64,000 nt of DNA from Eretmocerus hayati. Its lineage: Eukaryota > Arthropoda > Insecta > Hymenoptera > Aphelinidae. The notes under the pieces are model-generated. The model was not told the DNA's origin and searched no databases. It was given only the letters and a program-made list of their open reading frames with translations. This document shows positions 22,102 to 33,501 of the stretch, piece after piece. Location of the stretch: positions 82,946,748-83,010,747 of the forward strand of contig CM056742.1 in assembly GCA_029851415.1 (NCBI GenBank), in the 5' to 3' direction. The translations under genes were made by a program, and so were the position numbers. How positions within the stretch are numbered: the first letter of the stretch is position 1; each line of letters begins with the position of its first letter.

Positions 22102-23090
22102 ATGGCAAGAGATTTTACAGTGCTAGTCTTTGACGGAAAGGATTACAGTAACTGGAAGAGAAGAATTGAAATGTTACTCAAACTTGAGGAGAGCCACAAA
22201 GTTATTACGAGGGAAGAAGCAACTACTCATAGAGTAGATTGGGATAACCAAGACCTAAAAGCCATCAATCACATTCACAGTGGGATGAATAATGATCAGT
22301 TGGAGCTCGTGAGTGATTTGGAGACGGCTCACGATATTATCAAAAAGTTTGATGAATCATATTTGACGAGATCAACGGCGCTCCAAATTGTAATCACCGG
22401 CGAGTAGAAGAGATACGATTGGAAGACTAGAAGGACCGCGAAAACTCCCTTGTAGAATTTGAAAGATTGGCTAATGGGTTGAAAGCTGCTGGAGCAAAAT
22501 TAAAAGAAAGTGAAGAAATGAATTATCTCTTGGGGACATTGCCGGAAGATTACAGTTATATTGGAGCTTTAATTGTCGCTCTGCTAGGAGGAGATTGGAC
22601 TCTAGAGTACGTTAAAAGCAAAATAAGGATGGAGAATTTGAAACCAAAAGAAGAAAGCGCGGGCGCAAAATCGAGCGCATACGCTGCGACAGTGAGCGAA
22701 ACGAATAAGCAAGAACGAACATGTTACGAATGTGGCAAGCCCGGACATATCGCAAGGGAATGTAGAAATAAGAATTCCGAGAATCCACACCAAAGCAGAG
22801 GTGGTGTGAGAGGGAATAACCATCCGTGAGGCGGATTTAGAGGCGATAGAGGTCACGTGCACCAACACTAACGAGGGAGAGGTAGAGGACATACACAACA
22901 ACGAGGTGCTTACTGTGGAGGTGGCGGTTACTCTGCCAGCCACAATGCGTCATCGAATGGATACCAGAATCAACATCGTGGTGGTGAAGGATATACGACA
23001 CAGCAGCAGCAGCAACAGTAGCAGTACATGAATATGGGAACGTTTAATGTAGAAATGCAGGTTAAAAGCGCGAACTCATAATCTTAGTAC
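22102..23090 (+). pseudogene. copia gag, with zinc knuckle
   Basis: ATG at 22102 opens a typical copia gag (VFDGKDYSNWKRRIEMLLK, LKAINHIHSGMNNDQL). It is broken by a TAG at 22405. It resumes in 22467-22829 (MANGLKAAGAKLKESEEMN), with a CCHC nucleic-acid-binding knuckle CYECGKPGHIARECRNK near 22722-22775. Further stops follow, then a Gly/Arg-rich and Gln-rich tail. Gag forms the virus-like particle and packages RNA; this copy cannot, because of the stops. Confidence 0.85.
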
Positions 23091-24364
23091 AGTTTTTGGA
23101 AATAACACATCAAAAAGAATAGATTGGCTTCTCCACAGTGGTTTCGCTGACCACGTTATCAACAATGGAGAATATTTTCATGAGTTGAAAAATTTCATAG
23201 AGCCAGTGAAAGTCAAAGTACAGTGATTTGTTTTGATTAGAATGCCAGACGTGTATTTGGTCAAAGTATTGGACAGAAATTTAATTTCGGACGCTAAAAT
23301 CACGGATTATAATGAAATAGTATCGTTAGGAAACGATTCAAGAATTTTGTCGGAGATAGATATTCCATAGCTATCGGGTTGGAAGAGAATAGGTTGTATA
23401 GAATGAGCAGTTTTTTTTAAAGGAAGAAATCCAAGCGAACATGGTAAATATGACAAGCAAATATTTGGATATTTCAAGTAAAAATGAATTACTGGAAGGA
23501 TTACCAGACAAATCAGAACCAGATCTCATTAAATGTGAAACTTGAATTGAAAACAAGATGCATAACACTCCGTTCTTCAATAACAGAACTAGAGCAGGGG
23601 AAATTCTAGAGATTGTTCATTCAGATGTGTATGGGTCTCAAGCAACAACTGGTATAAATTGTGAGAAATATCTTGTGAGTTTCATTGATAACTACAGTAA
23701 GATAGCCAGAGTATATGTTATAAAAACTGAAGATGAAGATTTTGACTGTTTTGTGACCTTTGTGAATGAGTTTAAAAATATGACAGGTAGAAAGATGGAA
23801 ACTTTGAGGTGTGACAATGGGTTAGAGGATTTCAATGAAAGAATCCACGATTTTACAAGGAGTAAAAGTATTGTAATAGATGAATGTCCACCTGATGTCC
23901 ATGAATAGACTGGAACGACAGAGAGATATAACAGATCCATCATGGAGATAGCAAGATATTTATTAGACTAAGCAAAACTAGGAAGAAAATATTGGCCTGA
24001 AGTCATTTTGACAGCTGCTTATTTGAAGAATAGAATTTCGGCAGATACTGTTGAGAAGAAAACACCCTTTGTGAATATGTTGGGTGTGGAGCCGAATATG
24101 AGATATTTAAAAATGTATGGAAGTAAAGTCTTTGTTAGAATACCAGAGGCTAAAATAATTCCCAAATGAGACAAGAAGGCTGAATTGGGCATTTCAATTG
24201 GGTATACTAATGTGGGATCCAGAGTTTTGATGAATAACCAAGTAAGGATTGCTGTCCACACTGATATTGTTGAGAGAGATACAAATTGTATCAGTTTGGA
24301 TGTATCAGAGGGATAAACTTTATCGGATTTTGAAAAGTATGATGGAGACATAGACATAGGAAGG
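23091..24364 (+). pseudogene. copia protease and integrase
   Basis: The protease region near 23120 reads WLLHSGFADHVINN where active copia has an Asp before Ser-Gly, so the catalytic Asp is replaced by His. The integrase region from about 23540 keeps HSDVYG (first Asp), LRCDNG (second Asp) and a GTTERYNRSI with the Glu. Stops interrupt at 23906, 23968 and 24167, and the remnant ends at the MITE at 24365. Confidence 0.85.
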
Positions 24365-24532
24365 TATAGACAGCGAGTCGCGGGCTGTCACCGTGGGACT
24401 GCGTGCGAGTGCGACGGATGCATAAGAGGCAACGCTCTCTTATGGAGGGGCGTGACTCTTACGTCATGCTCTCTCACTCGCACTCGTGCGATCTCGAGGT
24501 CCCACTATCCAGATCGCGACCCGCAGTCTATA
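24365..24532. mobile_element. 168-bp MITE inside the copia element
   Basis: TIRs TATAGACAGCGAGTCGCG and CGCGACCCGCAGTCTATA (one-sided gaps), with inner mirrored blocks (gtgggac / gtcccac, gcgagtgcga / tcgcactcg). It is GC-rich against an AT-rich host element and breaks the copia reading. TA is the likely target duplication. Confidence 0.7.
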
Positions 24533-26025
24533 TCTTGTTATGTCTATGGATGGGGATTATTCAGGTGGAAATGAAAGAACAATTGGATAGAGGTCAGCGA
24601 ATGATGTGCAAGAGTTGAGGAGATCGACTAGACAAAGAAATCCAAATGTAGATGAGAATTCTATTCATGGAAATTTTATTCACGTGGATTATTGTAGTGC
24701 TGATGTACCGATCAATTTTAAAGAGGCGACGAACTGTCCCGAAGCTTAATCTTGGAAAGGAACAACAGATAAAGGAATTTTCTTGTTTGGAAAATAATGT
24801 AACTTATGAATATGTTGAATTGCCAGAGAATGCAAGAGCTTCAGATGTGAAATGGATATACACAGAGGAACCAGCAAATATTCACAATGCAAGATTGGTT
24901 GTTTTAGGTTACCAAAAACATGAAATGGTTGGAGACATTCATCCACCAGTAGAAGAAATGATGACTTTGGAAATCTTATCGTCATATTAGTGTCGGAATG
25001 GATTGTACATTGAGCAAATGAATGTAGAGACAGCTTTCCTGGATGGTGAAGTTATATCAGAGGTGTACATCAAAAAATCGAAGGTTTATGAAGATGGTCC
25101 AAATAGAGTCTGCAAGCCTCTAAAAGCTACTCATGGATTGAAAGGAAGTCTTGGAAAATAGTAAGTTGTTTAGATGAGTCTTTACAAGATCTAGGTTTCA
25201 AGGAGAGTAAATATGATTTCGTTCGTAGTATTTGATTTCAGAAGATGTGACAATTTATATGATACTTTTTGTAGATAATCTGCTCATTCGCTGTAAAAAT
25301 AAGAGTAAAATCAATAGAGTCAAGGACATGTTAAGTGAAAAGTTCAAGATGAAAGATTTGGGTCAACTCAAAAGTTATTCGGGAATCAATACTGGTTATA
25401 ACATAGAATCAGAAAAGATGGCGTTGGATCAGGAAAGTTACATTGAATCTATGAGTAGAAAGTACAGAATTCGGTATGCAGGGACATATAAAACACCGAT
25501 GGAAGGAAATCTCAAATTCTATAAAGCTGAGTACGAAATGGATAATATTGGCTACAGGAATTTGATAGGTGCTTTGGCCTATGTAAGTGCTGAAGCTAGA
25601 CCAGACATAAGCTATTAGGTGATAGTTCACCTAGATATTCAGATAGTTCTGAGGAGATTCCAAAATTGTTGTGACGAGACAAACTCCAAGTATGCTTTGA
25701 GAGTTTTCAAATATCTCTATAATACAAAAGACCTGAAGAGAATTGTGAAGTTTTCGATTGTCATGTAGATACTGACTAGGCAGGCGATTCAACACACAGA
25801 AGGTCTAATACAGATTACGCTTTAAATTCCATGATAACATCATTCGCTGGAAATCCAGAAAACAAAGAAGTGTTACAAAAGCTTCTAATTATGCTGAATA
25901 TGTTGCTTCATCAGAATCAGTCAGTGGAATCAAACTTGTGAAAGAAATTTCGGAAACACTTGATTGCAATAATGATGAGCCAGTCAACGTATACGGAGAT
26001 AACCCGGGTGCTATACGTATAGCTG
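24533..26025 (+). pseudogene. copia reverse transcriptase and RNase H, 5' part
   Basis: RT motifs are visible: MNVETAFLDGEV (about 25018), MILFVDNLLIRCKNKSKI (25258 onward), MKDLGQLKSY, and GALAYVSAEARPDISY (25567-25616). The catalytic YVDD box reads FVDN, so the second Asp is lost. The RNase H start (SESVSGIKLVKEISE, DNPGAIRIAEG) is cut at about 26026 by a TIR element. Its continuation (HYTKNSEY...) is at 27643. Stops and frame changes are numerous. Confidence 0.85.
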
Positions 26026-27639
26026 AAGGACCCCGCCATAAATGATAGGATTTTGGGTTTCAGCTAATTTTGCTGAATCGGGGACCAAATGATAGAGCTC
26101 TAGGAGCTGATCAAAAGTCTCCATTATCGTTAAGCCTGATTAATCTCACTCGTGAGTTATTCGATGTAAAAGTTGTCGATTTTACCAAGTGAAAATAGGG
26201 TTATGGCGTCGATCGAACAATAACATACGTTCGAATTGGCTCGGCAGTCGAGTTTTCCCCGGCATAGTGAATCTGATGGGGTAAGAATATGTGTTTGACG
26301 CGCAATCCACCGATTATCTCAAGAGATTTTTGGCCATTGCATCTTTCGCCGAACATTTCTCCAAACTTAAAAGGCCGAAACGCGCAGGAAAATCTCATCA
26401 GCTCGGCCGGCCTATGGCATATAGTAATCCTGCTGATTATGCAAGTGCGGATAGCGCGTTTTGTGTGAAACCGTGAATATTTTGAAGTTTGAAATGCTAT
26501 CTCGTGACGATAAATAATTCGATGCTTCACACCCTCTTGTCAGAAAAACTGACTTGACCATTTTCAATTTTCTTTCGAGCAAGGTGGCTATCTTCTTGAG
26601 AATCAATCAACTTCATCTTGGGCCTTTCGCAAACTCAGATATGATCAGGAAAATTCTTGTGACTTTCATTGTTGAGGAGTTCATTTCCGTCTGATTCATA
26701 TAATATACACAAGCCGAAATCAATAGGACGCAAAATTCAATCACCGTGTAAAATATCAACAAATATAGAATACAAACTCCCTTTAAGAATCAATAGACAT
26801 ATTTTTGGAGTTCCGTAGAAGCTCCCTGCAATTTCGGGAGGGAAAAAAATCTCGTGATCTTCAGTGATAAACAATTAGGTTTCATTCGAAGCCAAGCCTT
26901 TTTTGCAGCTTGAGCTGAGGGGGACATGACGGAAAATTGAGTGGACAATTGGAATACAGGATATATATATATCTGAAATAACATGAACTTCTCAAACAGA
27001 CCTTTCCTCAAATGTGTGTATGAGAACGAGTATAAGAAGCTTTCTGAGAATTCGAAGAGAATCACAAGAAACCGTGTAAACTGCGCTGATGAAAAGTCGC
27101 GGGTGATACGATTCTTTTCTCTTGGTACACGGACGATATGCCTCCGCCTTTTCACGTGGCGAGGGCGCATTTCAAACTTTAAAATATCGACCATTTCTCA
27201 CGAAACGCGTTCTCCGCACTTGCATAATCGGCAGGATTACTATATGCCATAGGCCGGTCGAGCTGATGAGATTTTCCTGCGCGTTTCGGCTTTTTGTGTT
27301 TGGAGAAATGTTCGGCGAAAGTTGCACTGACCAAAGATCTCTTGAAATAATCGGTGGATTGCGCGTCAAACATATATTCTCACCCGATCAGATTCACTAT
27401 GCCGGGGAAAACTCGACTGCCGAGCCGAGTCGGACGTATGTTATTGTTCGATCGATGCCATAACCTTATTTTCACTTGGTAAAATCGACAACTTTTACAT
27501 CGAATAACTCACGAGTGAGAATTTTTCAGGCTTAACGATAATAGAGACTTTTGACCAGCTCGTCGAGCTCTATCATTTGGTCCCCGATTCAGCAAAATTA
27601 GCTGAAACCCAAAATCCTATCATTTATGGCGGGGTCCTT
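26026..27639. mobile_element. 1.6-kb TIR element inserted in copia RNase H
   Basis: Ends AAGGACCCCGCCATAAATG and CATTTATGGCGGGGTCCTT. The arms are inverted copies for about 480 bp (26026-26510 against 27160-27639), so related frames appear in both (26201-26530 minus, 27122-27463 plus). The interior 26530-27150 holds an unrecognised minus frame. No transposase motif is seen. The flanking copia frame resumes on the other side. No exact target duplication could be fixed. Confidence 0.75.
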
Positions 27640-27881
27640 TGGTCACTATACTAAGAATTCAGAATACATATGTAGAAGTTCATCATCACTTTGTGAATTA
27701 AGCATACATGGATGGTATAATTGATATGAAGAAGATCGATTCAGAGAATGAAAATGCTGAAATTTCTACTAAAGCACTTGAGAGAATCAAGTTTGAGCGA
27801 TTCAGAAATTCATCAAATGTGAGATGAAGAAACTGAGAAATGATTGTGAGTCAGCTGTAACAGCATGAATGTTAGGAGGCG
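27640..27881 (+). pseudogene. copia RNase H, 3' part, and polypurine tract
   Basis: HYTKNSEYI and the following reading continue the RNase H interrupted at 26025, with a frameshift after 27675. It ends in ordinary sequence with a purine run (gttaggaggc) just before the 3' LTR. Confidence 0.7.
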
Positions 27882-28183
27882 TGTTGAGATACGTGTACAT
27901 TCAGCGGTGACACTAACATCAGCAGGAGCTATTGGGTAGTTGTGTAAGGGAACTGCGATACTGACTTTGGCGACGGAGCCACGAGGCGGTGAATATGAAT
28001 ATTGCGAATAAGGAGAAGCGCTGCGCAAAAAGCGGCAGATCGGATAGGAACGTTGTAAGCAAAAGATGCATAAGAGAGAGTGGAACTCGAAGCAAGTAAT
28101 GAATAAATATTACTTAGTAAAATAAGTGTTATTGAATTGAAGAATTCCACAACGACCCATGGGAAATACCTCTGTTCCCAATA
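27882..28183 (+). repeat. copia 3' LTR
   Basis: Counterpart of 21604-21906, followed by the CAACT target duplication at 28184-28188. Confidence 0.9.
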
Positions 28184-28692
28184 CAACTTCTGCCCTGCGA
28201 TCGAATAAAAGTTGCCAGAGGGCCAACATCCTGCAATCTCCTACGCGATGACTCGCTGGATTCCATTGGAATTCCCAAAGAAGAAATTCACATTGGTTAA
28301 CTATCCTCGACATAACGAACAACATTCTCGCGGTCCTGATTGAACACGTATAGCAAAGAATTTCTTTCCTTTCCACTATCCATTCCTATGGAGTGCAGTA
28401 CCTGATATTCCGGATGCAATGACTCTGGAGATAAACGAGTAATTTTGCTTCGCGAGCCACTGAATGATTTTATTAGAGAATGAGGGATGAAGCTGAAATT
28501 GATCTACTGATTACTATCTATTCCGTTTCTCACAATTAGCGAGATAGTTTATACAGTCTTCCATCTTATCTGGTTAGAACTACCATTGTTACCAGGATAA
28601 ACTTGGAAATGATCGGATTCTGAGATTTAAAAAACTTTGTCAAATTTACATGTGTAACAAAAACTGTTCTATGGTTCTGATTGAACTCACTG

Positions 28693-28971
28693 ATGGAAAC
28701 TGGGATGGCTACAAATGACGAAATGGAATGGGCCTCTGAAACTTATCCCAGAGACATCCTTGTCGATAACAGGTTGGGTTTCACGTGAGTCCAGGTCATC
28801 CATGCAGTTGATTCCCATGTGAATCCATTCCACATCGAAGTTAGAGAGACAAACATTCTTTCGATACTGATATATCAGTGCATTCGTTTTGAATATATTG
28901 ACGTTTATTGGAAAAGAACTAACTCGTTCTAACCGTGGCCAGAAATTACCAGAATTGTGCAAGTCCAACAT
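28693..28971 (-). other. candidate exon, unrecognised
   Basis: An open minus reading of 93 residues (MLDLHNSGNFWPRLERV..., WIHMGINCMDDLDSRE...) ends at a textbook donor, CA|GTGAGT (28692-28687). Its exit phase (2) does not fit the BEN exon at 21248. If real it is an alternative exon or belongs to another gene. I see no clear acceptor. Confidence 0.25.
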
Positions 28972-29167
28972 GAAGATGAATGACGTACCAGATCACCTGC
29001 GTGAGCTCGGTGTAATGATTGTTTTGGATGGAGATGGATTTAAAGAATTGAAGAAACTCCTTCTTCCGTGATTATAGAAGCTGAAGGAACCGACGTTTAC
29101 TCGTATTCTGTGTACGATTAATATGAGAGTGGTAAATATCTGAAATCAGAAATATGAAATGATTAAC

Positions 29168-29313
29168 CTCCTTGATCGGCTCTGATAGCTTCGAATTAGA
29201 GTGAGGGCTGCTCGGTGTCTGTGTATCATCTTGTATTTCCTCGATCGGCAGAGAGTCGGCTGCTTGGATATTGCTGATCATATTATCTAGCAACTTCTTC
29301 ATCCTAGAAAGAT
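29168..29313 (-). CDS. BEN-domain protein, linker exon
   Basis: A 146-nt exon between CGTTTTCAG (AG at 29315-29314) and GAG|GTTAAT (donor at 29167-29166, moderate). Two bases complete a codon started in the exon at 55994..55619 (g+at, Asp). Then come 48 residues: a short amphipathic helix (LSRMKKLLDNMISNIQ) and an acidic, Ser/Pro-rich linker (EEIQDDTQTPSSPHSNSK). Phase 0 at its end fits the BEN exon at 21248. On its own this exon would not be callable; the matching phases on both sides and the right character for a BEN-protein linker support it. Confidence 0.55.
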
Positions 29314-29376
29314 CTGAAAACGTTGAGGTTGTGTATCATCATATTGCACCAAAGCCTCAGTATTAGTTCATATGGC

Positions 29377-29378
<2 letters not shown>

Positions 29379-29425
<47 letters not shown>
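29379..29425. repeat. (CT)n microsatellite
   Basis: About 47 bases of perfect TC dinucleotide repeat. Confidence 0.95.
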
Positions 29426-29431
<6 letters not shown>

Positions 29432-29444
29432 AAACTTATATCGA

Positions 29445-29740
29445 GCTCAACTAAATTGAAAAAGAAGACTTTGAAAGATATTTTTGATTGTGACAATGAT
29501 TTGAAGGTGTTTTGTAGCCCATTGTGGCCTAAAGAAATTCACAATTTGCTCAAGAAAGCCTACTCAGCGAGTGCTCGTTTAAAATTTCAGAAACCAGTGG
29601 TGAAAAATCCTACTGTATGTATGAAACCCTCTATAACTGACCCACTGGTACTAATTTTTTCAGAGCTTGATCTCGAAAACTTTGAATCTCAGCATAGAAT
29701 GTACTGCTGAATAATTCAGCCTCTATATTATACGTTCTGT
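29445..29740 (+). other. candidate coding fragment on the plus strand
   Basis: An open frame after the CT repeat reads STKLKKKTLKDIFDCDNDLK..., LWPKEIHNLLKKAYSASARL... . A 54-bp stretch with near-ideal splice ends (GTATGTATG...TTTTTTCAG, about 29611-29664) could be an intron. Removing it still leaves an open end. No family recognised; it lies on the opposite strand inside the BEN intron and may be a mobile-element or gene remnant. Confidence 0.25.
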
Positions 29741-29849
29741 ACTACAGTCATCTTTCTGATTTAGATTTTGTAATTCAACTAAAGAGCTTGCTCTGCAATC
29801 CCCAATTTTTTCTCGGTCAGACTGTCCAGAGTTCACATCCCAGGAACGT

Positions 29850-30151
29850 CAATTATCGCACCAATATAGCCCTCGTATGTGAATTACGCTGTGATTTCAC
29901 TCATCCATTCCGATCTCTGTAATCCAATTCATTCTGATGGACTCCTCAAATTGACTCCACTTGATTATTACATTTGCGATATCGTTGTTATATATGAATA
30001 TCGATACAATTCATAAGAATTCTCATTGTTTTGAATTATCCATACATATCTATATGATATTATATTATTATGTACCCTGAATATTGCTACCTGTACCACA
30101 TAGGGTAATACCCCAAGGTACCAAATAAAAACTAATCTAATCTAATCTAAT
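29850..30151 (+). mobile_element. LINE 3' end (truncated copy)
   Basis: The 3' part shows the usual layout: a small stem (GGGTAATACCCC), ACCAAATAAAA, then a (CTAAT)n tail (30130-30151). The 5' limit is uncertain and no coding remains. Confidence 0.5.
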
Positions 30152-30447
30152 TCCCCTCTCTCGACCTCTCTCCCTCTCACTTCTCCTCACTTAGGTATTC
30201 ATTATCTATCATCGGCGGTGGATCATGTTTCTGGGAACCAGTCTAGAATCGCCCAAATGAATTTCTACACTTAGAATACCTACTCCGGGATTCGGTCTTT
30301 CGCGATTTACCAGAACTTCAGGAAAAAAGAACAGGAGTGTGATTGGACAGGAGTTTGTGACCACTGCTGAAGCTGCAATCTTCTCCAATGCGATGTAGCC
30401 CGCTTATTTCCGAGCTTCGAGAAGATTTACTGCGATTGGAATAGAAG

Positions 30448-30900
30448 TTATGCGATCGGCTTAAGTCGAGCTAGCCATCGCGATAACGAATCTAGGTATT
30501 CCAATAACCCACGGAACTGCAAGGAGGAATAACATACAGTGAGGACTACTACATGAGATTTAGTGATTTGAATTTGAATTATTTCCCTTGGGGTCAACAT
30601 AATTTCATCTATCTCTTCTATTATTCTTTTGCATAGCTCAATGAAGAACCTCGCAGAGTGAGCGTCTGATTCATTCGGTTTGGAAACATGAAATACCTCT
30701 TCTCTGCAATCGAGCAAGACACCGAGGTGGCACATTCCATTCCATGATTTTAATGGAATCGAAAACATCATAAAAACGACTCTTACGGCTTTAGATGAAC
30801 CAGCTTTGGTTGTAATTGAACATTCTTACAAAGTTCCCTTCATATGGAATCTCAATGGATCCGCCCTTCAACTGCAAGGAAGAAGTTTCATAATCTACAG
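30448..30900 (-). other. coding-like patch, unrecognised
   Basis: The minus strand has two overlapping protein-like runs. One is at 30900-30795 (VDYETSSLQLKGGSIEIPYEG...). The other is 107 residues at 30771-30448 (IPLKSWNGMCHLGVLLDCREE..., FFIELCKRIIEEIDEIM...). A frame break separates them. Family unknown; perhaps a degraded mobile-element protein. The sequence from 30900 to 31280 has nothing I can assign. Confidence 0.2.
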
Positions 30901-31289
30901 GAGTGGGTGAATGACTCTGATTGTGAGAGGGCAATTCTTAGATGATCAAACCAACTCACTTCCGTTTATTCAAGAAACGGGGATTCTGATCATATAGACT
31001 CCGCAACCTGGCTGTGCCAATTTTGAGGATTCAAAATTGAAGGTCATTATCATAATGAGGAATTGACTTCTCCAATGATCGTCCTCGCTCAAAACAGAAG
31101 ATGCACGATGAGGAAATATTCGATATCATACTATGACTCACTAGTTCCAAGCATCATCAAAGCGATTAGTTTGCTTTCCAAATCACACTGCACTTTGTCA
31201 GTACTTGTTGACGTTCTGTCATGATTCCTCGAGCCGTAATCATCCATGTATATCAAGTATGATAGTCCGAATAATGCTCACTCTCTCAA

Positions 31290-31640
31290 CATGAATCAGT
31301 TAGATTCTCAAAGATTCAATCAGTATTATAAATCTCACTGATTCAATCAGTCAAACTTTCCCAAGCCCATGCGGTTGACTGGTTACTCCAATGTCCCCTC
31401 TTCCGCACGAAATACTAATGGAAACATGTTGCTAATCATACAGACCTTCAATAGCGATGATTACTTCAATTTCATGCCAGATATCCATCTGCACCTGTTC
31501 TAACTGATGGATTAACTGATTAAATCATCCCATGTACAATGATTCATCAGTTATAGTTGATCCCGAATCGACTTACTAATCTTCAGTGCATATGGACTGA
31601 TTAGATCAGTAGCATGAAGCATTAGTGCATCAGTATCGGT
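31290..31640. repeat. CTGATTNGATCAGT-type short repeats
   Basis: Words such as actgattcaatcagt, gatcagt and catatggactgatt recur with no fixed period. The same vocabulary occurs at 41990-42140 (tgtatatggactgatt), suggesting two pieces of one dispersed repeat. Confidence 0.4.
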
Positions 31641-32206
31641 ATCCGGATTCGAGTGGCATTTATAGACGCCAAGCGCCTTCAAATGCTCTACCCTGTCTAA
31701 ATTCCGTCAATTAGTCATGGAAAAAGACCGAATATGCCATAATCATAGCACTATGAGACCTCAAACAATATATTTGACCGATTTTGCATAGTAACCTCCA
31801 AATCGTGATGAGTACTGATACATCAGTGCCGCTAATGGACTTTTTCTGGCATTTATACACGCCAAGCGCCTTCAAATGCTCTACCCTGTTGAAATTCCGT
31901 CAATTAGTCATGGCAAGAGACCGAACACGCTGTAATCACAGCATTATAAGATCCCAAACAATATATTTGAACGATTTTGCATAGTAACCTCCAAATCGTG
32001 ATGAGCACTGATACATCAGTGCCGCTAACGGACTTTGCCTGTTACTTATAGAAGCCAAGCGCCTTTAAATGCTCTAATCTGTTGATATTTCGTAAATTAG
32101 TCATGGCATAAGACCGAACATGCTATATTCGCAGCATTATGAAACTCCAAACAGTATATTAGAACTATCCCGCACCATAACCTCTAACTTGCGACAAGTA
32201 CTGATA
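31640..32206. repeat. tandem repeat of about 192-bp unit, three copies
   Basis: 'cgccaagcgccttcaaatgctct' occurs at about 31668, 31860 and 32054. 'cctccaaatcgtgatgag' occurs at about 31796 and 31988. The third copy is interrupted by the Tigger insertion at 32207. Confidence 0.75.
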
Positions 32207-32422
32207 CAGGCGTACCCCGGTATCTGCGGGGGTTACAGACTGGAGAGGTGCCGCAGATACCGAATCCGCAGATACCGAAGCATTGGCCTTATGGGAAATT
32301 GAGGGTTACAGACTGAGACGGAGAGAAAGTCGATCTGAGACACTTTTAATTATTGATAAAAGTTATCACACTCGATATAAATAGCTATCAAATTAAACCT
32401 TCCTTATAAAATTTGCCACTCA

Positions 32423-33431
32423 TCATTGATTTGAGAAGAACTCAGTTATTTGAGTCTGTTTTGCCCTTCGAAGTGTGTCAGCGTACAACTCTCGATAGCA
32501 CTTCAACGCAACTTCGCAATCATGCTTGAAACGGAGGCTCCGAATCATCACGGGATCGCTGTTCATAGCCTCGTCCATTGCATCCTCGATCATCTTTATA
32601 ATCCTTGCAATCGATCTCGCTTGGAATATGAGGGTCTGCGGTTCTTCAGCTTCCTCGTTCTGCGTTTCCTCGGGCTGATCGAGCATGATTTCAATTTCGT
32701 CAACAGAAATTGATTCGGTATCGGGTCCCACCATAACCATCATCTCGTTCTCTTCAACATCCGAAAAACCCTCACCACCGACGTTTCTGGCTATGCCAAC
32801 AATTTCATGCACCACGTCACGAATTGGCTGCACTGCAACCTGCTCAGCAATGAGGTTCGGTAATAACTTCTTCCAACAGCCAATTAGAGTAGAAGTGTTC
32901 ACTTCAGCCCAAGATTCATCAACGTATCCGATAGAATGATAAATGTTGAATTGTTTCCAGAATTTCCTCACAGCTTCCTTCGGTTCTTCAGTGCTCATTT
33001 CTGCTCGACCAACAACATCCAACATTTTCCTCATAACACGCCTCAGATAGTACGCCTTGAAAGTTGCAATAACGGTCTGGTCCATTGGTTGGATCAATGA
33101 GGTTGTGTTAGGCGGTAGAAACACGACTTCTACATCCGGATGCAGGGCTTGCAGGGTTCGAGGGTGGCTAGCCGAGTTGTCCAGCAGGAGTAAGACTTTG
33201 AAAGCAAGATTTTCTTTCGCTAGTTTCTCCCTCACTTCGGGGATGAAACAATTTTCAAACCACTCGGTGACATTTTTCTGCGTTGCCCAAGCGCTTTTGT
33301 TAGATCTCCAAAAAACCGGCAGCAAAGCCTTGTTCTTGTTTCTCAGTGCGACTGGTGTCTCTGATCGATAAACGAGCATAGGTTTGCATTTGATTGTCCC
33401 CGAGGCATTTGCACACAACAGCAATGTATAC
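32423..33431 (-). CDS. Tigger transposase, exon 2 (rest of DDD domain, C-terminal tail with PIP-like box)
   Basis: Starts after ATAATCTCAG (AG at 33433-33432) with YTLLLCANASG. It completes a 555-residue protein with exon 1 in unbroken frame. The second and third catalytic Asp are in LLLDNSASHP (residue 304) and LIQPMDQTVIATFKAYYLR (residue 337), so the triad is D189-D304-D337, a DD32D spacing normal for Tigger. The tail is acidic (about 430-480). It ends QTQITEFFSNQ; residues 545-552 fit the PCNA-interacting pattern Q-x-x-I-x-x-F-F, known at the C-terminus of pogo transposase. No inactivating change is visible, so this copy may still make protein. Confidence 0.92.
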
Positions 33432-33501
33432 CTGAGATTATGAAGTATGAATGATTTGAAAAAAGAAGCATAACTTGCAAACAAGAACGTTGTTGAAGTA
33501 C

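Larger units (their letters stand above)
21599..28188 (+). mobile_element. Ty1/copia LTR retrotransposon, complete structure but inactive
   Basis: LTRs at 21604-21906 and 27882-28183 start TGTTG and end AACA/AATA. They are flanked by the 5-bp duplication CAACT (21599-21603, 28184-28188). A primer site TGGTAGCAG follows the 5' LTR, and a purine tract (GTTAGGAGGC) precedes the 3' LTR. Between them are gag, protease, integrase, reverse transcriptase and RNase H remnants in copia order. The element carries two later insertions (24365-24532 and 26026-27639). Without them it would be about 4.8 kb, normal for copia. The LTRs differ at dozens of positions, so the insertion is old. Confidence 0.93.

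Noticed and set aside
33438..33501. Continuation of the Tigger exon 1 frame into YFNNVLVCKLCFFFQ
   Set aside because: This is translated intron; the GT/AG sites at 33501 and 33432 restore the conserved DDE frame.
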